Source: Rhodoferax sp. (GTDB taxonomy: Bacteria > Pseudomonadota > Gammaproteobacteria > Burkholderiales > Burkholderiaceae_C). From it: a stretch of 32,803 bases of DNA. This document shows positions 17,640-27,026 of the stretch, piece by piece. The notes under the pieces are model-generated. The model was not told the origin of the DNA and made no database searches. It saw only the letters and a program-made list of their open reading frames with translations. Numbering within the stretch: position 1 is the first letter of the stretch; each line of letters begins with the position of its first letter. The stretch spans positions 1 to 32,803 of the forward strand of contig JAGPBF010000021.1 of NCBI GenBank assembly GCA_018063505.1, given 5' to 3'. Both the position numbers and the translations under genes were made by a program.

Positions 17640-18192
17640 TGCTTCCGACACTGGACGCGCAAGAATTGACCTTGCGGTCAATGCAATACCCGGTGGGTAC
17701 GGAATCGTCGCTGGCAGGGGTCGATCCGCAGGAGGTATGGGTCGAATCGGAAGGCGTGCGTCGCTACACGTTGGCACGCGGCCACGTGTGGACACGGGTT
17801 TCATGGCCCTGCCGGCCCAGGATGGGGTGCAGGGATTGCAGGCGCAGCATCTGGACGGAAACCGGATTGACGTTGCGCCCCAGGAAAACGCGTTGGCCGT
17901 CAATTTCGGCAAGGTCCTGGAGTTGTGGACCGATGGGCGAATTCGCGCGACCCGGCAGCGGGTGCTGGGAACCGGTCGCGAACGGTATTCGATTCCGTTC
18001 TTCTATGAGGCGCGGCCCGATGCCGTCATCGCGCCGCTGTCACTGGCAGGCGCCAGGCCCTTCGACCCGTTCTGTTTTGGCGACCATCTGTGGCACGTCG
18101 CGAGCCGCTTCATCGAGCAAAAGGGTATTGCCTATCTGCGCACGCCCCGCGGGAAGGCCCGGGGCCACGGGCTAATCCTTCCCTGTTGCTGA
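17640..18192 (+). pseudogene. Decayed isopenicillin-N-synthase-like 2-oxoglutarate/Fe(II) dioxygenase
   Basis: The C-terminal half of this family is easily seen in the frame from about 17737 to the stop at 18192: TGFMALPAQDGVQGLQAQHL, NFGKVLELWTDGRIRATRQR, then RERYSIPFFYEARPDAVIAP. The preceding element TLRSMQYPVG is in a different frame (from about 17665), so a frameshift separates them, and the N-terminal part is missing. The iron-binding H-x-D is now RVD (His lost), and the distal His of the ST-x-HRV motif is Gln (RATRQRVLG). Only the Asp and the RxS motif remain. It points away from the leftward cluster and ends just before the convergent methyltransferase gene. It is almost certainly non-functional. 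Confidence 0.8.
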
Positions 18193-18205
18193 CCGGCGAG
18201 CGGCG

Positions 18206-19789
18206 TCAGATATTCGAATCCGCAAACGACCCCTTGCGCCGATTCACATAATCCAGAATCGCCTCATCGGTCGCCACGTCCATCGGCGGCAGTTCGTATT
18301 CGGCCAGCTGCCTCTTGAAGCTGGCGTTGGCGCGTTGTGCCAGGTCGCGTGAGCCTTCGGCTTCCCACTGCTCGTAGCTGTTGTTGTCGGTGATCGGCGA
18401 GCGGTAGAACGCGTTCTCGAAGTTGGCCTGGGTATGGGCGCAGCCCAGAAAATGCTTGCCGGGGCCCACTTCGCGGATCGCGTCCATGGCCTGGCCGTTC
18501 TCGGACATGTCGACGCCGGCGAGCAAGGTGTGCATCATGCCGGCCTGGTCGACGTCCATGATGAACTTCTCGTAACCCATCGACAGGCCCCCTTCGAGCC
18601 AGCCGGCCGTGTGCAACACGAAGTTGACGCCACCCAGGCAAGTTGGCAGCAAGGTATTGGCCGACTCGGAGGCGGCCTGCGCATCGGCGATCTTGGAGCC
18701 GCACAGGCCGCCGCCGGAGCGGAACGGTACACCCAGGCGCCGTGCCAAAGCTGCCATCACATAAAGAACCAATGCCGGCTCCGGCGTGCCAAAGGTCGGC
18801 GCGCCGGACTGCATGGAGATGCTGGAGGCAAAACTTCCCAGTACCACCGGTGCGCCCGGGTTGCACAGCTGCACGAAGGCCATGCCGGCCAGTGCTTCGG
18901 CCAGCGTCTGGGCGCAGGTGCCGGCCACCGTGACCGGCGACATGGCGCCGGCAAGGATGAACGGCGTGATGATGGTCGCCTGGTTGTTGCGGGCGTACAC
19001 CTTGGCCGCGCCGAGCATGGTCTCGTCGAAGGTCATCGGCGAATTGGCGTTGATCAGGTTGATGATCACGGTGCGCGGCTTGCCGGTGAGCGGGTCGAGG
19101 TAGTTGTCGCCGAACAGGATCTTGGCCATCTCGACCGTGTCCTGGGCACGCTCGGGATGGGTCACCGAGCCCATGAACGGCTTGTCGCTGAACTTCATGT
19201 GGCTGTAGACCATGTCGAAATGGCGCTTGTTCACCGGCAGGTCGACCGGCTCGCAGATCGTGCCGCCCGAGTGGTGCAGGGCGTTGGCCATATAGGTCAG
19301 TTTGACGAAATTGCGGAAGTCCTCGATCGTTGCGTAACGCCGGCCCTTATCGAGGTCACGCACGAACGGTGAGCCGTAGGCGGGTGCGAACACGGTGTTT
19401 TTGCCGCCGATGACGACGTTTCGCGCCGGATTGCGGGCGAATTGCGTGAATTCGCGCGGCGCCGTCGCCTGCACCAGCTTGCGCGCCAGGCCGAACGGGA
19501 ACCGTACCCGCTCGCCCTTGACGTCGGCGCCGGCTGCCTTGAACAGCTCCAGCGCTTCCGGGTCGTCGCGGAAATCGATGCCGGTTTCCTCCAGGATCAG
19601 GCCGGCATTGCGTTCGATCGTCTGCAGGCCCTCTTCGTCCAGCACCTCGTAGTACGGGATCCGGCGCGTGATGTACGGCACCGACTGGCTGCTGCGCGCG
19701 CTGCGTGCCGCCCGTTTGGCCTCACGTCCACCACCGGCGCGTCGACCGCGCGGCGCCGAATCCGTACCCTGTACCAATGCCTCGTCCAT
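18206..19789 (-). CDS. MttB-family methyltransferase without pyrrolysine
   Basis: This 527-residue protein belongs to the trimethylamine methyltransferase (MttB) superfamily, TIM-barrel enzymes that move a methyl from a quaternary or tertiary amine to a corrinoid protein. Segments such as INLINANSPMTFDETMLGAA, ITPFILAGAMSPVTVAGT and SGGGLCGSKIADAQAAS are typical. Aligned from memory on SK(I/V)xDAQ, the pyrrolysine of archaeal MttB falls on Leu362, as in non-Pyl members like the glycine betaine methyltransferase MtgB; no in-frame TAG exists. The first 35 residues are basic and disordered-looking. The start at 19789 has GGAGA upstream; the longer frame to 19867 does not. It is divergent from folD and near soxBDAG, suggesting a methylated amine or betaine substrate. 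No corrinoid protein is encoded nearby. Confidence 0.85.
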   Translation of the reverse strand: MDEALVQGTDSAPRGRRAGGGREAKRAARSARSSQSVPYITRRIPYYEVLDEEGLQTIERNAGLILEETGIDFRDDPEALELFKAAGADVKGERVRFPFGLARKLVQATAPREFTQFARNPARNVVIGGKNTVFAPAYGSPFVRDLDKGRRYATIEDFRNFVKLTYMANALHHSGGTICEPVDLPVNKRHFDMVYSHMKFSDKPFMGSVTHPERAQDTVEMAKILFGDNYLDPLTGKPRTVIINLINANSPMTFDETMLGAAKVYARNNQATIITPFILAGAMSPVTVAGTCAQTLAEALAGMAFVQLCNPGAPVVLGSFASSISMQSGAPTFGTPEPALVLYVMAALARRLGVPFRSGGGLCGSKIADAQAASESANTLLPTCLGGVNFVLHTAGWLEGGLSMGYEKFIMDVDQAGMMHTLLAGVDMSENGQAMDAIREVGPGKHFLGCAHTQANFENAFYRSPITDNNSYEQWEAEGSRDLAQRANASFKRQLAEYELPPMDVATDEAILDYVNRRKGSFADSNI

Positions 19790-19906
19790 GCTGGATCTCC
19801 GAAAAGATGGGTCGCGGGCGGAATGTGCCCGAAAGTAGCCAGAGTATCGGCAAGCCCGCTCTAGCATGTGGTCCCCAAGCGACTCCGCCTAGCGTGCTCA
19901 CGTCAA

Positions 19907-19949
19907 GGCCCTGCTCGGCGCCCCATGGTCTGGCGCGCCAAGCAGGGCC
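19907..19949. repeat. Inverted repeat between the divergent methyltransferase and folD genes
   Basis: GGCCCTGCT (19907-19915) and AGCAGGGCC (19941-19949) are perfect complements around a 25-base GC-rich loop that can partly pair as well. It lies in the 303-base spacer that must hold both promoters, so it may be an operator or a leader hairpin. I saw no convincing promoter boxes in the rest of the spacer. Confidence 0.4.
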
Positions 19950-20092
19950 GACCGCGTTCGCGCGCGCCGTTCTGTCGCGTCCGTGCCAGCGCCTGTCGTT
20001 TGCCTTTCAACCGGATTGCGCCTGCGCCACTAGCATTTGCGCGGTTGCGCAGTCTTGACCGTCCAACAATCGAACGACTTGGGGAAAACAGC

Positions 20093-20968
20093 ATGGTTGC
20101 AAAAGTGATCGACGGCCATGCCGTCGCCCGGCAGGTGCGCGAAGAGTGTCGCCAGCAGACGCTGGCGCTGGCCGCGCAAGGCGTGGTGCCGGGCCTGGCG
20201 GTGATCATCGTCGGTGACGATCCGGCGTCCAGGGTCTACGTGGCCAACAAGATCAAGGCCTGCACCGAAGTCGGCCTGAAGTCCACCGTCTACGCGTTCG
20301 CGGCCGATACGCCCGACGCCGAGGTCGAGGCCAAGATCCTGAGCCTGAACGTCGACCCCGAGGTGCATGGCATCCTGGTGCAACTGCCGCTGCCGAAACA
20401 CTTCGACGGCAAGCGGGTGCTGGCGGCGATCTCGAGCGACAAGGACGTGGACGGATTCCATCTGTACAACGTGGGCAGCCTGGTGCAGGGCGAAACCCTG
20501 TTTCCGCCCTGCACGCCGTTTGGTGTGCAGAAGATGCTGGAGTTCGAGAACATTCCGATCGAGGGCCAGAACGTGGTGGTGGTGGGAGCCAGCAATATCG
20601 TCGGCAAGCCGATGGCGCTGATGCTGATGCAAAAGGACGCCACGGTCTGTATCTGTCACGCCAAGACGCGCGACCTGGCGCAGTTCACGATCCTGGCCGA
20701 CATCCTGGTGGTGGCCGCCGGACGCCCGAACCTGATCCTGCCGCAGATGGTGCGCACCGGCGCCGTCGTGATCGATGTCGGCATCAACCGCCTGCCCGAC
20801 GGACGGCTGGTCGGCGACGTGGACTTCGAAGGTGTGCGGCAAAAGGCGTCGTATATCTCGCCGGTACCCGGCGGCGTCGGGCCGATGACGGTCACGATGC
20901 TGGTGCACAACACGGTGCAGTCGGCCCGGCGCAGTCACGAGGCCCGGCCGGCTGCCCATGCAGCCTGA
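20093..20968 (+). CDS. folD: Bifunctional methylene-THF dehydrogenase / methenyl-THF cyclohydrolase FolD
   Basis: This 291-residue cytoplasmic enzyme oxidises 5,10-methylene-THF with NADP to 5,10-methenyl-THF and hydrolyses that to 10-formyl-THF. The active-site stretch SRVYVANKIKACTEVG carries the Tyr and catalytic Lys (Y49, K53); DVDGFHLYNVG, the Rossmann region VVVVGASNIVGKP and the PVPGGVGPMTVTML signature follow in the right order. Length is normal. I set the start at 20093, preceded by GGGGA; a longer frame opens at 19868 but its extra 75 residues do not resemble FolD. Placement beside a methyltransferase and near glyA and soxBDAG suggests a role in disposing of methyl-derived C1 units in addition to normal folate metabolism. 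The 154 bases after it hold nothing I recognise. Confidence 0.95.
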   Translation: MVAKVIDGHAVARQVREECRQQTLALAAQGVVPGLAVIIVGDDPASRVYVANKIKACTEVGLKSTVYAFAADTPDAEVEAKILSLNVDPEVHGILVQLPLPKHFDGKRVLAAISSDKDVDGFHLYNVGSLVQGETLFPPCTPFGVQKMLEFENIPIEGQNVVVVGASNIVGKPMALMLMQKDATVCICHAKTRDLAQFTILADILVVAAGRPNLILPQMVRTGAVVIDVGINRLPDGRLVGDVDFEGVRQKASYISPVPGGVGPMTVTMLVHNTVQSARRSHEARPAAHAA

Positions 20969-21122
20969 ACCTGTGTCATGGGCCGGTTGCCCGCGCGCCG
21001 GGGCGGTGTTGCCTGGCTGCATAGGCAGAATGCGGCGATATCCGCTTGCGCCCGGTTCAGCGTGTCGGGGTCAAGTCAATTCCTTGCCCAAGAACCTGCA
21101 CCGCCGCGACATCGACGGCGCG

Positions 21123-22289
21123 TCACGGGCCCGACAACGCGCACGGGCGTCCACCCGATCTCTGATTGCGCCGGCGCACCGCGACGCCAACGAACCCCAG
21201 TCCGACAAGCATCAACGCATAGACCGCGGGCTCGGGAATCGGTGCGGCGAGCTCATTGGCGTTGAAGCCCCCGATCTGCTGACCGACGTAGACCAGATTG
21301 TGCCGCCCGTCGTCGAGCATCACATAAGCCACGCCATTGCCGTCCACCAGGGGCTTCTGCAAGGCCAAGGGATCGACCAGGCCTTCGTCGTCGAACTGAC
21401 CCTGATACTTGTAGAACTTCAGATCTATGACGACCGAAGGGTCTCCATTGGGCTTGAGTTCCTTCGACACCTCATTGACCCGACCGACCTGCAGTTCATA
21501 CCATTCGGACTCCACTTCGGCCTTGGCCTTCAGGCCGTCGATCTGCCCGACCCCCTGATTCTCGAACGCGCCGTTGTGACCGATCAGCAAATCCCCCAGA
21601 TCGACGTTGTCACCAACCGTGGTCTGGGTCAGCTGCACCCAGAATGCATTCGCTCCAGGCGCGGGCTGCACGACGATCGGTGCCTGAATATTGGCGATGA
21701 CTGCGCCGGGGACGGGCAGCGGTAGGTTTGGCTGCGGTGGCGCCGCGTACACCGGCGTGAAGCTCACTGAAGGGACGCCGACCGCTACCTTGGCCAAGTT
21801 GCCAGCGCCATCGTCCACCAGCCAGCTGTATTTGACCGCGGCTGGGTTGCCATAGGTGCTGATGCCAAAGTGATCGCAGGGATTGGCCGTCCAGCCGATG
21901 TTGGCGCCTGGCCAGCAACTTTCGCCGCTGGTATTGAATGGATTGAGCGGGTTGTTGGCAGGCGTTGCAATGCCGCCGATCGTTCCGCCATAAATCACTC
22001 GCACGCCGTATCCGGGCACGTCGGTGATGGTGGGCTTGCCGAATCGGACCACAGCGCCGGGGTCCGGGGAATAGAACGAGAAAACCCGGTCATAACCAAA
22101 GACACTGGTGATCTTGCTGTGGTCGAACGACGGATCCTCGATGTCGATCTCGAATCCGTAGGCCGGCTTGCCGGTGTCGTTGACCGTGTCGAAGTTGCCG
22201 AGCGAGCCAAAGACGGCGGCATGGCCCGTGGTCAGCGACAACGTGACCACGATGGCGGCGGTGGTGCCGGCAATACTGGACAATTTCAT
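21123..22289 (-). CDS. PEP-CTERM sorting domain protein
   Basis: This 388-residue exported protein starts with a signal peptide (MKLSSIAGTTAAIVVTLSL, A-rich cleavage site near residue 24). It ends with a PEP-CTERM tail: PIPEPAVYALMLVGLGFVG, then RRRNQR and eleven more residues. Such tails are recognised and cut by exosortase, and the proteins are often linked with exopolysaccharide or biofilm. The body (FDTVNDTGKPAYGFEIDIED, SYNPD-like FYSPDPG stretches, AFWVQLTQTTVGDNVDLGDL) has the beta-rich look of the family, and I cannot name a fold. GGAGG lies right before the chosen ATG. No exosortase gene is in the window. It is oriented against the flanking folD and glyA genes and seems unrelated to C1 metabolism. 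Confidence 0.85.
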   Translation of the reverse strand: MKLSSIAGTTAAIVVTLSLTTGHAAVFGSLGNFDTVNDTGKPAYGFEIDIEDPSFDHSKITSVFGYDRVFSFYSPDPGAVVRFGKPTITDVPGYGVRVIYGGTIGGIATPANNPLNPFNTSGESCWPGANIGWTANPCDHFGISTYGNPAAVKYSWLVDDGAGNLAKVAVGVPSVSFTPVYAAPPQPNLPLPVPGAVIANIQAPIVVQPAPGANAFWVQLTQTTVGDNVDLGDLLIGHNGAFENQGVGQIDGLKAKAEVESEWYELQVGRVNEVSKELKPNGDPSVVIDLKFYKYQGQFDDEGLVDPLALQKPLVDGNGVAYVMLDDGRHNLVYVGQQIGGFNANELAAPIPEPAVYALMLVGLGFVGVAVRRRNQRSGGRPCALSGP

Positions 22290-22388
22290 GGGGCCTCCCT
22301 GCGCAAGCATCAATGCCACTTCCGAATGAACGCGCAAGCGCCGATGGGTTGGCGCAACGGCGGACATGCACATTGCCCACCATGTTTC

Positions 22389-22478
22389 ACACATCGATTC
22401 AGATCCAATCAGGGGTGCGAAATTAACCTCTTCGATGTGTCGGACGGTTGCGCAAGATCACGTTTCTCGCAACCGACA
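22389..22478. repeat. Two overlapping inverted repeats in the spacer before glyA
   Basis: ACACATCGA (22389-22397) pairs perfectly with TCGATGTGT (22432-22440). A second stem, GGTTGCG (22446-22452) with CGCAACC (22468-22474), can be extended by TGTC (22438-22441) with GACA (22475-22478) across a bulge. The two structures share bases 22438-22440, so their full forms compete. The rest of the 435-base divergent spacer (22290-22724) holds no recognisable gene, and I did not recognise a glycine riboswitch core in it. Confidence 0.4.
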
Positions 22479-22724
22479 CCCCCGGTGGATGCGAGCGGTC
22501 GCCACCGCCCCGATCCGGCGCGCATCGGTGCCTGGTTGGCCATCTGCGCTGAACCGCAGCCCTGTCGCGTCCGGGTTGCGCAATGTCGTAATGCGGACAC
22601 CCCGGCCGGATGTGGTATCGACAATCCGGGGGGCGGGATAATGGTGGTCATGCGGCCGGCAGGTCTGCCGCCCTCTCCCGTGGCGCCGGGTCAGCGCACT
22701 TCATCTCACTTTAGGTAAACCGCA

Positions 22725-23975
22725 ATGGCAAAGATGTCTTCGATCCAGGAATTTGATCCCGAACTGGGCGCCGCAATGGCCGCCGAAGCGCAGCGCCAGC
22801 AGGATCATCTGGAGCTGATTGCCTCTGAAAACTACACCAGCCCGCGTGTCATGGAGGCACAAGGCAGCGTGTTGACGAACAAATACGCCGAAGGTTATCC
22901 CGGCAAGCGATATTACGGCGGTTGTGAATTCGTCGACGTGGCCGAAACGCTGGCGATCGAGCGCGCCAAGGAGCTGTTTGGCGCTGCCTGGGCCAATGTG
23001 CAGCCGCATTCGGGCTCGAGCGCCAACCTGGCGGTGTACATGGCGCTGCTGCAGCCGGGCGACACCATCCTGGGCATGAGCCTGGCCCATGGCGGTCACC
23101 TGACACACGGTGCCAAGGTCAGCTTTTCCGGCAAGTTCTACCACGCCGAGCAATACGGCATCGACACCACGACCGGCCTGATCGACTACGACGCACTCGA
23201 GGCCCAGGCCGTGGCGTGCAAGCCCAGGATGATCATCGCCGGTTTCTCGGCCTACAGCCGGCACCTGGACTTCGCCCGTTTCCGCGCCATCTGCGACAAG
23301 GTTGGTGCCTTGCTGTTCGTCGACATGGCGCACGTCGCCGGGCTGGTGGCTGCAGGCCTGTATCCCAACCCGATTCCGTTCGCCGATGTGGTCACCACCA
23401 CCACGCACAAGACGCTGCGCGGCCCGCGCGGCGGCCTGATCCTGTGCAAGGCCAATCCGGAGATCGAGAAAAAGCTCAATTCCATGGTGTTCCCGGGCAC
23501 CCAGGGCGGCCCGCTGATGCACGTGATCGCGGCCAAGGCGGTGGCTTTCAAGGAAGCCCTGCAACCCGGGTTCAAGGCCTACCAGCAGCAAGTCATCGAC
23601 AACGCCAAGGCCATGGCCGAGGTGTTCGTCAAGCGCGGCTTCGACATCGTCTCTGGCGGTACCGACAACCACCTGATGCTGGTCAGCCTGATTCCCAAGG
23701 GCCTGACCGGCAAGGATGCCGACGCGGCGCTGGGACGCGCCCATATCACGGTGAACAAGAACTCCGTGCCCAACGATCCGCAGTCGCCGTTCGTCACCAG
23801 CGGTATTCGGGTCGGCACGCCGGCCATCACCACGCGCGGTTTTGGCGTAGCCGAAAGCCGCGAGGTTGCGACACTGATGTGCGATGTGCTCGACAAGCTG
23901 GGCGATGCATCGGTCGAAAAGGCGGTTGCCGACAAGGTAGTCGCCTTGTGCCGGCGCCACCCCGTACCTGCCTGA
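22725..23975 (+). CDS. glyA: Serine hydroxymethyltransferase
   Basis: This 416-residue PLP enzyme interconverts glycine plus 5,10-methylene-THF with serine plus THF. Recognisable parts are [20 protein letters not shown] (31-50), the substrate-site region [24 protein letters not shown], and the PLP lysine K229 in [15 protein letters not shown]. The length is typical of bacterial GlyA. It is the first gene of a + strand operon and ends two bases before sdaA. In this setting it most likely runs toward serine, using the glycine and methylene-THF made by SoxBDAG. A TTTAGG sequence gives a modest ribosome site. A second housekeeping glyA elsewhere in the genome would be expected but cannot be seen here. 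Confidence 0.96.
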   Translation: MAKMSSIQEFDPELGAAMAAEAQRQQDHLELIASENYTSPRVMEAQGSVLTNKYAEGYPGKRYYGGCEFVDVAETLAIERAKELFGAAWANVQPHSGSSANLAVYMALLQPGDTILGMSLAHGGHLTHGAKVSFSGKFYHAEQYGIDTTTGLIDYDALEAQAVACKPRMIIAGFSAYSRHLDFARFRAICDKVGALLFVDMAHVAGLVAAGLYPNPIPFADVVTTTTHKTLRGPRGGLILCKANPEIEKKLNSMVFPGTQGGPLMHVIAAKAVAFKEALQPGFKAYQQQVIDNAKAMAEVFVKRGFDIVSGGTDNHLMLVSLIPKGLTGKDADAALGRAHITVNKNSVPNDPQSPFVTSGIRVGTPAITTRGFGVAESREVATLMCDVLDKLGDASVEKAVADKVVALCRRHPVPA

Positions 23976-23977
23976 TC

Positions 23978-25369
<1,392 letters not shown>

Positions 25370-25385
25370 TTGGTAGGGGTCTGAC

Positions 25386-26636
25386 TTGAACCGTTTCTCC
25401 ATCTTTGCGCTGGCGCGCAACGCCATGTCCTACCACGAGAACTGGCAGAAGCAGTGGCGCAGCCCCGAACCCAAGCGCGAGTACGACGCGATCATCGTCG
25501 GCGGTGGCGGTCACGGCCTGGCCACGGCGTATTACCTGGCCAAGGAGCACGGCATGCGCAACATCGCCGTGGTCGAACGCGGCTGGCTCGGCGGCGGCAA
25601 CACGGCGCGCAACACCACCATCGTGCGTTCCAACTACCTGTGGGACGACGCGACCCATCTGTACGAGAAGGCGCTGCAATTGTGGGAAGGCCTGTCGCAG
25701 GAACTTAACTACAACACCATGTTCAGCCAGCGCGGCGTCATGAACGTCGGCCACTCGCTGCAGGACATGCGCGACATCCACCGCCGCGTCAATGCCAACC
25801 GGCTCAACGGTGTCGATGGCGTGGTGCTGAGCCCGCAAGAGATCAAGGCCATGGTGCCGATCATGAACACCTCGGCCACACTGCGATACCCGGTGATGGG
25901 GGCATCGTTCCAGCCACGCGCCGGCGTGGCCCGCCATGACGCCATTGCCTGGGGCTTCGCCCGTGCGGCCGACGCGCTGGGCGTGGACATCCTGCAGAAC
26001 TGCGAGGTCGTGGGCATCCGGCGCGAAGGTGGCCAGGTGACCGGCATCGAGACCACGCGCGGCGCCATCGCATCGAAGAAGATCGGCATCGTCTCGGCCG
26101 GACACAGCACGGTGCTGGCTGACATGGCCGGCATCCGGCTGCCGCTGGAGAGCCATCCGTTGCAGGCGCTGGTGTCCGAGCCGCTCAAGCCGATCCTGCA
26201 CACGGTGGTGATGTCCAACGCGATCCACGCGTACGTGAGCCAGTCCGACAAGGGCGACCTGGTGATCGGCGCGGGCATCGACAGTTATGTCGGTTATGGG
26301 CAGCGCGGCAGTTTTCCGGTGATCGAGCACACCTTGCAGGCGATCTGCGAGATGTTCCCGATCTTCCGCCGGGTTCGCATGAACCGGCAATGGGGCGGTA
26401 TCGTCGACGTGGCCCCCGACGCCTGCCCGATCATCTCCAAGACCGATATCAAAGGCCTTTATTTCAACTGCGGATGGGGTACCGGCGGCTTCAAGGCGAC
26501 ACCGGGCTCGGGCTGGGTGATGGCGCACACGATGGCGCAGGACCGCCCGCACGAACTCAACGCCGCGTTCGCGCTCGACCGGTTCTATTCCGGCCACCTG
26601 ATCGACGAACACGGCGCTGCCGGCGTAGCACATTGA
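25386..26636 (+). CDS. soxB: Sarcosine oxidase, beta subunit
   Basis: This 416-residue flavoprotein is the beta subunit of heterotetrameric sarcosine oxidase, where sarcosine is oxidised at FAD and electrons pass to a covalently bound FMN. The FAD fold appears at [19 protein letters not shown] (34-52); [20 protein letters not shown] and [18 protein letters not shown] near the C-terminus are typical. H184 in [15 protein letters not shown] probably corresponds to the flavinylated histidine region. I accept the TTG start at 25386 because TAGGGG precedes it and the residues [19 protein letters not shown] match the usual N-terminus; the ATG 13 codons later would truncate it. It follows sdaA by 16 bases and precedes soxD by 33. 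Confidence 0.95.
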   Translation: MNRFSIFALARNAMSYHENWQKQWRSPEPKREYDAIIVGGGGHGLATAYYLAKEHGMRNIAVVERGWLGGGNTARNTTIVRSNYLWDDATHLYEKALQLWEGLSQELNYNTMFSQRGVMNVGHSLQDMRDIHRRVNANRLNGVDGVVLSPQEIKAMVPIMNTSATLRYPVMGASFQPRAGVARHDAIAWGFARAADALGVDILQNCEVVGIRREGGQVTGIETTRGAIASKKIGIVSAGHSTVLADMAGIRLPLESHPLQALVSEPLKPILHTVVMSNAIHAYVSQSDKGDLVIGAGIDSYVGYGQRGSFPVIEHTLQAICEMFPIFRRVRMNRQWGGIVDVAPDACPIISKTDIKGLYFNCGWGTGGFKATPGSGWVMAHTMAQDRPHELNAAFALDRFYSGHLIDEHGAAGVAH

Positions 26637-26669
26637 CGGCGCAAGACGCCTGTATGGATTGACAAGACG

Positions 26670-27026
26670 ATGCTGCAAATCACCTGCCCCTGGTGCGGAC
26701 CCCGCGCCGAAAGCGAATTCAGCTGTGGTGGCGAGGCACATATCGCACGCCCGCTGGACACCGATGCCCTGGACGACAAACAGTGGGGCGATTACCTGTT
26801 CATGCGCAAGAATCCCAAGGGCCAGCATTTCGAGCAGTGGCAACACAGCCAGGGTTGCCGGCGCTGGTTCAATGCAGAGCGTGACACCGTGACCTACCGC
26901 TTCAAGCAGTTCTACAAGCCCGCAGAGCAGGCGCAAGGTGTTGGCGCCGCTGTCGAGGGCATTTCAGAGACGTCTTTTGCGCCGACGGATGCCGGTCCAA
27001 TGCACACGGGTGGGGCTCATCCATGA
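26670..27026 (+). CDS. soxD: Sarcosine oxidase, delta subunit
   Basis: This 118-residue protein is the small zinc-binding subunit. The zinc ligands C6 and C9 (ITCPWCGPR) and H59 and C63 (QHSQGCRRWF) sit at the same positions as in structurally known heterotetrameric sarcosine oxidases. The body includes DKQWGDYLFMRKNPKG and FNAERDTVTYRF, both characteristic. The tail after residue 90 is longer and low in complexity compared with the roughly 95-100 residue members. Its stop overlaps the soxA start by four bases (ATGA). Confidence 0.94.
   Translation: MLQITCPWCGPRAESEFSCGGEAHIARPLDTDALDDKQWGDYLFMRKNPKGQHFEQWQHSQGCRRWFNAERDTVTYRFKQFYKPAEQAQGVGAAVEGISETSFAPTDAGPMHTGGAHP

Noticed and set aside
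18206..19789. Possible pyrrolysine (in-frame TAG) in the MttB-family gene
   Set aside because: The frame has no internal TAG. Leucine 362 occupies the deduced position.
19868..20092. FolD extended by 75 residues to 19868
   Set aside because: The extra residues do not resemble FolD, and GGGGA precedes the ATG at 20093, which gives the normal family length.
22290..22724. Glycine riboswitch upstream of glyA
   Set aside because: I did not find the conserved glycine aptamer core; only generic stems are visible.
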